DNA from: Frankia sp. RB7
Lineage (GTDB): Bacteria > Pseudomonadota > Alphaproteobacteria > Rhizobiales > Xanthobacteraceae
Assembly (NCBI GenBank): GCA_030403585.1
Contig: JAUEPE010000068.1
Span: 1-35,325, forward strand
Length of the DNA: 35,325 nucleotides
Direction: 5' to 3'
Part shown: one piece after another, positions 14,951 to 22,425 of the stretch
How positions within the stretch are numbered: position 1 is the first letter of the stretch
How the letters are laid out: each line of letters starts with the position of its first letter
Translations under genes and position numbers: made by a program
The notes under the pieces: model-generated
What the model was told of the DNA's origin: nothing
Database searches by the model: none
What the model saw: only the letters and a program-made list of their open reading frames with translations

Positions 14951-16546
14951 CTAGTCGCCCCACTGCGCGAAGGCGTCGTTGAAGGCGCGCTCGCCGGGGG
15001 CGCCCTTCTCGATGGCGATGATGGCGCGGCGCTGGTTGGCGTAGACCAGCGGCACGTCGAACCACGAGCGCTCCTTCAGGAGCTGGACGTTGCGGGCGCG
15101 GTCGGCGTCGACGTTGGAGAGGCCGACCAGGAAGAAGCCGTCGGTGACCTTGACGGCGAGGCCCGCGAGCGGCGTGCCGCGCGCCTGCTCGTTCGACTTC
15201 ATCAGGATGCCCGGCACGTTGGAGACGCCGCCGCCCGGAAAGTCCGGCGGCAGGATGAAGGTCAGCTCGGCCGTGTGGCTCGCCGGCAGCGACGAGTCGG
15301 TGTTGCGGCGGAACGACATCGTCATCTTGAACTTGCGGTCGGGGATCTCGATGTCGGCGCGCACGGCGATGTCGGCCTTCTGGTTGCCCGACGCCTTGAT
15401 CGGCTCGAGCCGCCACACCACCGAGCCGACATATTGCTTGCCCTTCGGGTCGGACGGATCCTCGTCATAGAGCACGACCTTCTGCGCCACCGGCGCGGCC
15501 GGCTGGTCGCTGGCCGAGGGCTGGCCGACGCGATCCGGAATCTTCGGCTTGCTCTGCGGCTGCGAGGCATCCTTCGGCGCCTCGACCACCTGGGTCGGCG
15601 AGGACTTGAACAGATTGGTCGCGGTCTGCGCCAGCTGTTTGCCCCAGAGGATGCCGGCGCCGACCAGGATCAGCACGATGCCGATGGCGATCGCGCTCTT
15701 GAACGGGAAGATCGAGCCGGCACGCTTGGGCTTCCTGGCGCCGCGGTCGGGCGCAATGCGCGGACGCGGCGACGGCGGCTGGGCTTGCGGCGCGTAGCGC
15801 TCGGCCTCCTCCATCGACTCGTCATAAGAATAGGGTGCGTCGGGTTCGGCGGCGCGGTTCTCCAGGCTCGGCTCGAGCCGGTCGAATTCCGGCGAGGGCG
15901 ACGGCACGTTGGCATAGGTGCGGCGCGCGGCGCGATTGGCCTGCGCGGCGGCACCGCCGAGATCGTTGACGTCGGCGGTGATGTCGCGGAAGCCGCGCAC
16001 GCCAGGCGCCGGCGGCAATGGCGGCGGCGGTCCGCTGTCCTGCGGGCGACGCGGAGGCGAGCGCCCGGCCGGCGGCTCCGGCGGACCAGACTGGCGCGGC
16101 GCATCGAAACGCGGGGCGCGGGGCGAACGTGGCGTGTCGTTCTGGTCGTCGCCGCCGAGCGGCGGGCGATCGTTGCGCGGCGGCGGTGCGGCGGGACGGG
16201 CCCGCGGCGGCGCGGCCGGCTGAGCAGATGCGGGCGTGTTGTTGTCGGCTGCGCGGGCGCTGGCCCGGCGGAACGCATCGCCGCTGCCGCTGGGGCGAGC
16301 GCCGCCACCGGGACGCGAGGCCTCGCGGGCGCGCTGGGCGGCTTCCGATTCGACCTTACGGACGGCCTCTTCCAGCGACAGCCGTTCGCGGGTGATCTCG
16401 GATTCGGAGAGCGGCGGCTGGACGCTGCGAAGCTGCGCGATCAGGGCCGTGCGCGCCCGCTCATAGAGCGCGCGCCGGCTTTCGCCGGGAGCGTTGGGGT
16501 CCAGGGCGGCAATAGCACGGGCGATCAGCGGATAGTAATCAGCCAT
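14951..16546 (-). CDS. proline-rich single-pass membrane protein, unknown function
   Basis: 531 residues, no named family recognised. Residues 1-75 form a helical, charged N-terminal region (MADYYPLIARAIAALDPNAP, then LSLEEAVRKVESEAAQRARE). Residues 78-280 are Pro/Arg/Ala-rich and disordered. One membrane helix is at about 283-301 (KSAIAIGIVLILVGAGIL). After a linker, a folded C-terminal domain occupies about 355-531 (VVLYDEDPSDPKGKQYVGSV, SHTAELTFILPPDFPGGGV, VPLVYANQRRAIIAIEKG). The topology implied is a cytoplasmic N-terminus and a periplasmic C-terminal domain. It starts 37 bases after the purA stop, so it is probably transcribed with purA. Confidence 0.78.
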   Translation of the reverse strand: MADYYPLIARAIAALDPNAPGESRRALYERARTALIAQLRSVQPPLSESEITRERLSLEEAVRKVESEAAQRAREASRPGGGARPSGSGDAFRRASARAADNNTPASAQPAAPPRARPAAPPPRNDRPPLGGDDQNDTPRSPRAPRFDAPRQSGPPEPPAGRSPPRRPQDSGPPPPLPPAPGVRGFRDITADVNDLGGAAAQANRAARRTYANVPSPSPEFDRLEPSLENRAAEPDAPYSYDESMEEAERYAPQAQPPSPRPRIAPDRGARKPKRAGSIFPFKSAIAIGIVLILVGAGILWGKQLAQTATNLFKSSPTQVVEAPKDASQPQSKPKIPDRVGQPSASDQPAAPVAQKVVLYDEDPSDPKGKQYVGSVVWRLEPIKASGNQKADIAVRADIEIPDRKFKMTMSFRRNTDSSLPASHTAELTFILPPDFPGGGVSNVPGILMKSNEQARGTPLAGLAVKVTDGFFLVGLSNVDADRARNVQLLKERSWFDVPLVYANQRRAIIAIEKGAPGERAFNDAFAQWGD

Positions 16547-16583
16547 TTCTACTCAACTATATCCGCGGCCTGGTAAGAGATCG

Positions 16584-17876
16584 TTAAGCCTCAAACGGAT
16601 TTTGCACCAGGATAGTATCCTCGCGTTCGGGGCTGGTGGAAAGCAGGGCAACCGGGCACCCCACCAATTCCTCGATCCGGCGGACATATTTGATGGCCTG
16701 GGCGGGCAGGTCGGCCCACGACCGCGCGCCGGCGGTCGGCTCCTTCCAGCCCTCGATGGTCTCCCAGATCGGCTCGACCCGGGCCTGCGCGCCCTCGCCG
16801 GCCGGGAAATAATCGATCTCCTTGCCGTCGAGCTTGTAGCCGACGCAGACCTCGATCGAATCGAAGCCGTCGAGAATGTCGAGCTTGGTCAGCGCCAGCC
16901 CGTTGATGCCGCAGGTCCGCACGGTCTGGCGGACCAGCACGGCGTCGAACCAGCCGCAGCGGCGCTTGCGCCCGGTATTGACCCCGAACTCGCGGCCACG
17001 ACGGCCAATCTCCTCGCCGATCTCGTTCAAGAGCTCGGTCGGGAACGGCCCCTGGCCGACGCGGGTCGTATAGGCCTTGCAGATGCCGAGCACGTAGCCG
17101 ACCCCGCCCGGACCGATGCCCGTTCCGGTCGCGGCCTGCGCCGCCACCGTGTTCGACGAGGTGACGTAGGGATAGGTGCCGTGGTCGACGTCGAGCAGGG
17201 CACCTTGCGCGCCCTCGAACAGGATGCGCTTGCCCGCACGCCGCTCGCTATCGAGCAGGCGCCACACCGTCTCGGCATAGGGCAGCAGCTGCGGCGCGAA
17301 CGCGGTCAGCTCTTTCAGGATCTCGTTGCCGTCGAACTCCGGCAGGTTGAGGCCGCGGCGCAGTGCGTTGTGGTGCGCAAGCAGCCGGTCGATCTTGTGC
17401 GGGAGCGTGTCGAGATCGGCGAGGTCCATCAGACGGATCGCGCGACGGCCGACCTTGTCCTCATAGGCCGGTCCGATGCCGCGACGGGTGGTGCCGATCG
17501 CCGTCGCCGAGTTGGACGATTCGCGCAACGCATCGAGCTCGCGATGCAGCGGCAGGATCAGGGTCACGTTCTCCGCGACCCGCAGATTCTCCGGGCCGAC
17601 CGCGACGCCCTGGGCGCGCAGCTTGGCGACCTCGTCGAGGAAGGCCTGCGGGTCGAACACCACGCCGTTGCCGATCACCGCCAGTTTCGACGGGCGCAGC
17701 ACGCCCGAGGGCAACAGCGCGAGCTTGTAGGTCTCGCCGTTGATGACCAGCGTATGGCCGGCATTATGGCCGCCCTGGAAGCGCGCGACGATGTCCGCCT
17801 GCTCCGACAACCAGTCGACGATCTTGCCCTTTCCTTCGTCGCCCCATTGGGCGCCGACGACGACAACATTGGCCAT
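16584..17876 (-). CDS. purA: adenylosuccinate synthetase
   Basis: 430 residues, the normal length. It makes adenylosuccinate from IMP, aspartate and GTP, the first step from IMP to AMP, in the cytoplasm. The GTP loop is GAQWGDEGKGK with catalytic Asp13, and GGHNAGHT holds catalytic His41. Later blocks are SSNSATAIGTTRRGIGPAYE, LFEGAQGALLDVDHGTYPYV, VAAQAATGTGIGP and VNTGRKRRCGWFDAV. ATG 17876 matches the family N-terminus (MANVVVVGAQ) and has GAAGGA upstream. The frame stays open 36 codons further upstream without family similarity. This is the one clear housekeeping gene of the window. Confidence 0.99.
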   Translation of the reverse strand: MANVVVVGAQWGDEGKGKIVDWLSEQADIVARFQGGHNAGHTLVINGETYKLALLPSGVLRPSKLAVIGNGVVFDPQAFLDEVAKLRAQGVAVGPENLRVAENVTLILPLHRELDALRESSNSATAIGTTRRGIGPAYEDKVGRRAIRLMDLADLDTLPHKIDRLLAHHNALRRGLNLPEFDGNEILKELTAFAPQLLPYAETVWRLLDSERRAGKRILFEGAQGALLDVDHGTYPYVTSSNTVAAQAATGTGIGPGGVGYVLGICKAYTTRVGQGPFPTELLNEIGEEIGRRGREFGVNTGRKRRCGWFDAVLVRQTVRTCGINGLALTKLDILDGFDSIEVCVGYKLDGKEIDYFPAGEGAQARVEPIWETIEGWKEPTAGARSWADLPAQAIKYVRRIEELVGCPVALLSTSPEREDTILVQNPFEA

Positions 17877-18291
17877 TCGCGGGTAATCCTTCGAAGAATC
17901 TAGATGCGCCCAGCCCAATTCCCGGCCCGGAGCCGTTCGTATGCAGGGCAGCAACCGGATAAAGGAAGCAGCCTCTCTAGGCAAGCAAGAACCGGGCTTT
18001 TTGAAGACCCAACGCCCGATCCAAGCCTTTGATATCCCCGGAAAATCCTAGTGGGCTGAGAGGAAACGGCGGCCCGCCCGCAAGCCTCGTTCGCCGAGTT
18101 GAGGACCGCGCCCCCGCGTGGTCGCAATCTGGTCGCTGGACATGAAAAGTTCACTTCCTTAGGTTGCATGAACTGATACTTTATACCTGATCTTTCGGCA
18201 TTCGCGTTTCAGAAGGCAATTTCCAACCCGGGCTCCGGCACCGACCAGCTCAAACGACATCACGGGCCGGCCCCATTTTGAGGCAACGACC
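17877..18291. other. intergenic region without a recognised gene
   Basis: 415 bases between the divergent purA and heme-protein genes. It must hold both promoters. An AT-rich stretch near 18175-18195 (GATACTTTATACC) could contain a -10 element, but I cannot assign a matching -35 with confidence. A short minus-strand open frame (17900-18169) has no ribosome site or recognisable sequence, and I do not count it. Confidence 0.5.
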
Positions 18292-19914
18292 ATGGTCCCG
18301 AAATCTTCGCTGCGAGGCATCGTTTCGATTCTCTCTTGTTCGCTGCTCGTCCTGCTGCCCCGTGTGGCTCACGCGGATCCCAACTCGATCGACTTCGCGA
18401 CCTATTTCGATGCCGACATGCGCGACGCGGCCGAGTGCGCCATGTCCGTGGACAACGGCAAGGTCGTCGTCGATCCAAAATCCTCCAATCCCGCCATGAG
18501 CTGCCCCGACATGCTGTCGTGGAAGCTGTTCACGGAGGTCACGAAGGAGCGCTGGTGGACCAATTGGGCGTCCGACCCGCAGACCTGGCCGGGCAAGCCG
18601 TTCAAGCTGTGCACCGCCAATGCGACCGGGGCTGATTGTTGCCAGCCCGACGCGGCCAACAATCCCGGCTATGGCGACACCACGACCGACAAGGACTATC
18701 CCAACTCGCTGCACTGTCCGTACTTCCCCGGCGATCACATCGCGCCTGCGACTGCTGCCGTCGCAGCAGCAGCTCCGGTCGCGCGCCGGCTCGGCCAGCC
18801 GATCGGCGCACACGCGATCTTTCTCGGCCAGGGCGGCCTCGGCGCGGCGCTGATGAACGCATTGCCGAAGGCCGGCGAGCCTGAGCCCGGCCGGGTCATC
18901 CGCCAGGAGGTCGGCGAGATCACCGTCCGCAACAAGCCGATGTTCGACCACATCTTCCGCGGCAATCTCTACAATCAGCAGGGTATTGCCGCCGTGTTCA
19001 ACCGCAGCAGGGACAATCTCGCCGGCAACGCGCCCTATCAGGCCACCAACGGCCCGGCCAGCATGAGCAGGATCGACCTTCCGATTCCCGCCATCATGAT
19101 CAAGAGCAACTGGCTGTACGAGCCGTTCGCCAAGGAGCTGGGACTGACCGACGATCCGTCGGCGCCCTACATCAAGAAGGAGATGGTCTCGACGGCCTTC
19201 GGCAAGGAATACAAGGGCATCCACTGGCTGGTGTCCTTTCACATCTCGACCAAGGACATTCCGCAATGGGTGTGGACGACCTTCGAGCACGTCAACAATC
19301 CCGGACGCTGCGATTTCATCGGGTGCAATGATTCCTACGGCTTTGCATCGAGCGACGCACGGCCGAACCCGGCCGCGACCCTCAACAACTTTACCCGTCC
19401 GCACGTGCGCAACGACGGGCTCGGGAGCTCCAGCGTGATCTTCGAGCTGGGCACGCGCTATTCCAGCGGCGCGGCTTCGCGCGAACTCGCCTCCGTGCTC
19501 GACGCGATGGGCATCGGTACCTCCGCGACCGCCAAGGCCGAACCCGAACCGAGCGACAAGGCCTGGCGCAGCTACCGGCTGAAGGGGTCGCAGGTCTCCT
19601 TCACCAATGCGATGGGACGTGCGACCCGGCTCGGCAATTCCGTGACCGAGGGCGGCTTCATGACGACATCGAGCTGCATCAGCTGCCACGCACGCGCCGC
19701 CGTGAAGAGCACCGGCAACGACGCGAGCCCGCTCGCGCCGGCACTGGGCGTGTTCAGCTTCGATCGATTGAGCGAGGTCGGCTATCAGCAAAGCGTGTCC
19801 GGCACCCCGCATCCCGACTGGTATCACGGCAGCGGATCGCGCCCGGCGCTGCAGGCGATGCAGACGGACTTCATGTGGGGCATGCCGTTCTTCGCGCAGC
19901 CGCTGAGCAAGTAG
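18292..19914 (+). CDS. large periplasmic protein with a single c-type heme motif
   Basis: 540 residues. A signal peptide (1 to about 29, ending RVAHADP) predicts export. One heme c attachment motif, CISCH (Cys462, Cys465, His466), sits near the C-terminus, preceded by FMTTSS. Upstream are aromatic-rich segments (about 70-110) with many further cysteines (CAMS, SCPD, LCTANATGADCC, RCDFIGC), and a segment WLVSFHISTKDIPQWVWTTF that looks characteristic of the family. No enzyme family is recognised. It could be an oxidoreductase or electron-transfer protein using heme for an unidentified substrate. No cytochrome maturation or partner redox gene is adjacent. Confidence 0.8.
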   Translation: MVPKSSLRGIVSILSCSLLVLLPRVAHADPNSIDFATYFDADMRDAAECAMSVDNGKVVVDPKSSNPAMSCPDMLSWKLFTEVTKERWWTNWASDPQTWPGKPFKLCTANATGADCCQPDAANNPGYGDTTTDKDYPNSLHCPYFPGDHIAPATAAVAAAAPVARRLGQPIGAHAIFLGQGGLGAALMNALPKAGEPEPGRVIRQEVGEITVRNKPMFDHIFRGNLYNQQGIAAVFNRSRDNLAGNAPYQATNGPASMSRIDLPIPAIMIKSNWLYEPFAKELGLTDDPSAPYIKKEMVSTAFGKEYKGIHWLVSFHISTKDIPQWVWTTFEHVNNPGRCDFIGCNDSYGFASSDARPNPAATLNNFTRPHVRNDGLGSSSVIFELGTRYSSGAASRELASVLDAMGIGTSATAKAEPEPSDKAWRSYRLKGSQVSFTNAMGRATRLGNSVTEGGFMTTSSCISCHARAAVKSTGNDASPLAPALGVFSFDRLSEVGYQQSVSGTPHPDWYHGSGSRPALQAMQTDFMWGMPFFAQPLSK

Positions 19915-20111
19915 ACAGGCGTCAGGCGGCGGCAACGCAGGTTCCCGCCGCCGCGCCGCGCGCGCATGGACCCGATGCGCCTCGCGCCATTGATATCGGT
20001 CGCGTTTCCGTGTCTTTGAACGGGGCCGGGTTTCGACCGGCCCGGACAAAGCCGGGCCGGAAGGCCTTGGCGTATTCTTGGCGTATTCCACGCGGGGCCA
20101 TAACAATCACA

Positions 20112-21044
20112 ATGTCCGCCACCGGCCAGACCACGAGCGCCGAAACATCCGGCCAGCACTGGATCGCCAACCAGCCTTATCTGCTGCTTTGCATCACCGC
20201 GCTGTGCTGGGCCGGCAATGCGGTCGTGGGGCGCCTCGCCGCCGGCCATATCCCGCCGGTGACATTGTCGTTCCTGCGCTGGACCTTCGCCTTCCTGCTG
20301 GTGCTGCCGTTCGCCTGGAAGCATCTCGTCCAGGACTGGCCCGCGATCCGCGAGAAACTCGGCCTGATGATCGTGCTGTCGATCACCGGCATCGGCGCCT
20401 TCAACACCCTGCAATACTGGGCGCTGGAGCATACGCAAGCGCTCAACACCCTGCTGCTGCAGTCGGCCGCGCCTTTGGTCGTGGCGCTTTGGTCTCTGGT
20501 CATCCTCGGCATCCGCCTCACCGCGGCGCAGGCCTTCGGCGTGGCTCTATCGATGTGCGGCGTGCTGATCATCCTGCTGCATGGCGATATCACCACGCTG
20601 TCGAACATCGCCTTCAACAAGGGCGACCTGATCTTCACCGTCGCGCTGATCATCTTCGCGCTTTATTCGGTGCTGACCCTGAAGCGGCCGCCGATCCACG
20701 GCCTGTCGTTCCTCGCCTTCACCTTCGGCGCTGGCGCCGCATGTCTCATTCCATTCGAGATCTGGGAATTGTCGGCCCGCCCCGTCATGAAGCTCGACGG
20801 GCCGAACCTGCTCACTTTGTTCTACGTCTCGGTGTTCCCCTCGACGCTCGCTTATCTCTGCTTCAACCGCGGCGTCCGCCTGATCGGCGCCAACCGTGCC
20901 GCGCCGTTCTTCCACGTCGTGCCGGTGTTCGGCTCGATCATGGCGATGGCATTCCTCGGCGAGCACCCACAGGCCTTTCACTTCATCGGTTTTGCCCTGG
21001 TGCTGTCGGGCGTGTTCGTGGCGTCGAGGAAGCAGGCGACCTGA
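20112..21044 (+). CDS. EamA/DMT-superfamily transporter, copy 1
   Basis: 310 residues with about ten membrane helices in two EamA halves (the first opens LLLCITALCWAGNAVVGRLA; the second includes LAYLCFNRGVRLIGANRAAP). These inner-membrane proteins usually export amino acids or small metabolites; the substrate is unknown. The helices are followed only by VASRKQAT. A second EamA gene at 26284 is a close paralog, with an identical stretch of about 20 bases at the start of the first helix. Start ATG 20112 lies just before the domain but has a weak ribosome site. Confidence 0.9.
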   Translation: MSATGQTTSAETSGQHWIANQPYLLLCITALCWAGNAVVGRLAAGHIPPVTLSFLRWTFAFLLVLPFAWKHLVQDWPAIREKLGLMIVLSITGIGAFNTLQYWALEHTQALNTLLLQSAAPLVVALWSLVILGIRLTAAQAFGVALSMCGVLIILLHGDITTLSNIAFNKGDLIFTVALIIFALYSVLTLKRPPIHGLSFLAFTFGAGAACLIPFEIWELSARPVMKLDGPNLLTLFYVSVFPSTLAYLCFNRGVRLIGANRAAPFFHVVPVFGSIMAMAFLGEHPQAFHFIGFALVLSGVFVASRKQAT

Positions 21045-21165
21045 GCGGCAAATCGGCGCACATTGCAAACCGGCGTCCTTGCTATTTCTCCGGGACCAAG
21101 GTTCAATATCCTTATTGCTGACTGCCCGATCCGACACCCCAACTCTGATTATCAGGGAGAGTAGT

Positions 21166-21681
21166 ATGGGCGCGTTGATGGCCGAGGACGATATCTATAT
21201 CGGTCCGTTTTTCGATCTGTTCAATTTGAGGTTTGGCCCCGAGCAGAGCGAGAGCGAGTTCAGTGCCGGGGGCATGTCAGAGATCAAGGCCCTCCAGGAT
21301 GAATTCGAGATGTTCCGGAAAGGGCGGCCGTTCGTTGATAGCGCAAAGCTTCTCGGGCTCGGCGGCCTGCACAACAATCGCGCGAAGAACCGCTGGTTCA
21401 CCCTGCTGACATGGCTGGCCAGGGTCCCGTCGGATCAAGTTGGCGAAACCGGCGACCAGCGCATCGTGAACGCGCTGGTCAAGAACTTGGCACGCAAATC
21501 ACCGCTGCCTTGCTTCATGAAGGCCCACGATTCTCGCGATCCCGACGGCCTGCGGGTCATTGTTAGCGAGGACAAGCCGATCTTCTATATCGAGCGAACC
21601 TATCTCACGATCTCGCTGCCGATGGCGCCCGGCGTCCCGCCCGAAGGCAAGGGCAAGGCCAAGAAGAAGTCGAAGAAGTAG
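21166..21681 (+). CDS. conserved hypothetical protein paired with a methyltransferase gene
   Basis: 171 residues, unrecognised. It starts MGALMAEDDIYIGPFFDLFN, is mixed alpha/beta with no signal peptide or membrane helix, and ends in a strongly basic tail (KGKGKAKKKSKK-like) that might bind nucleic acid or a membrane. AGGGAGAG seven bases before ATG 21166 supports the start; ATG 21178 is an alternative. Only nine bases separate its stop from the methyltransferase start, so the two are translationally linked and probably act together. Confidence 0.7.
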   Translation: MGALMAEDDIYIGPFFDLFNLRFGPEQSESEFSAGGMSEIKALQDEFEMFRKGRPFVDSAKLLGLGGLHNNRAKNRWFTLLTWLARVPSDQVGETGDQRIVNALVKNLARKSPLPCFMKAHDSRDPDGLRVIVSEDKPIFYIERTYLTISLPMAPGVPPEGKGKAKKKSKK

Positions 21682-21690
21682 GACGGGCCG

Positions 21691-22425
21691 ATGCGCGCCG
21701 CCGTCGCAAGGGAGCTCGCCTCTCCGGGCGGCGAGGAATTGACCGGGATCTACACCGGCATCGCTGCCTATTATTCGGCAAAGGTCGCACGCTTCGGTGC
21801 GACGCCGTCCGGCGTCGACTGGACCTGCCAGGCCACGCAGGAGATGCGCTTCGTCCAGCTCCTGAAATTGTGCGACTTCGCTTCGCCCTTCTCGCTGAAC
21901 GATCTCGGCTGCGGCTATGGCGCGCTGATCGCCTATCTCGACCGCCGGCATGACGACTGCGCCGTCGACTATCTCGGCATCGACGTTTCCGACGCGATGC
22001 TACGACGAGCGCGGCGGCTGTGGCGCGACCGCAGCAATGCCGCCTTCACCCTCGGCCATGCCAGCACGCGGATGGCCGATTATGCGATCGCCAGCGGCAT
22101 CTTCAACGTCGCGCAGGATCAGCCGCGGCACGATTGGGAGCGCTTCATCGTGGCAAGCCTCGACGACCTCCATCGCAACACCAGGCGCGGCTTCGCCGTC
22201 AATTTCATGAAGCGGCAGGCAGGAGCGACTGCCCGCCACGGCCTCTACACCACCGACACCGCGTCCTGGGCGCGCTACTGCGCGACCCGGTTCAATGCCA
22301 TAGCCGAGGTGCATGACGGCTATGGATTGATGGAGTTCACGCTCATTGTGCGGAAAATCCAACGCTCTCGCCCTCACGCGCCGACCGACAGTCGTCGCCG
22401 CGTCTCCTCCAGCAGCCGCCGGTAG
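21691..22425 (+). CDS. SAM-dependent class I methyltransferase
   Basis: 244 residues. Motif I is LNDLGCGYGALIAYLD (about 69-84), the SAM-binding acidic loop is LGIDVSDAM (about 95-103), and FAVNFMKRQ is a later strand. The N-terminal roughly 60 residues (LTGIYTGIAAYYSAKVARFG) form a helical cap over the pocket. The substrate is unknown. The last 17 or so residues are Ser/Arg-rich and lie inside a 52-base overlap with the 3' end of the cyclase gene on the other strand; that tail may be a late extension. It is coupled to the orphan protein nine bases upstream. Confidence 0.85.
   Translation: MRAAVARELASPGGEELTGIYTGIAAYYSAKVARFGATPSGVDWTCQATQEMRFVQLLKLCDFASPFSLNDLGCGYGALIAYLDRRHDDCAVDYLGIDVSDAMLRRARRLWRDRSNAAFTLGHASTRMADYAIASGIFNVAQDQPRHDWERFIVASLDDLHRNTRRGFAVNFMKRQAGATARHGLYTTDTASWARYCATRFNAIAEVHDGYGLMEFTLIVRKIQRSRPHAPTDSRRRVSSSSRR

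Noticed and set aside
17900..18169. An 89-codon minus-strand frame upstream of purA
   Set aside because: It has no ribosome site, signal peptide or recognisable motif, and lies where purA and the heme-protein gene need promoters.
18250..20106. A 618-codon minus-strand frame opposite the heme protein
   Set aside because: It covers the recognised exported heme-protein gene on the other strand and has no ribosome site or domain.
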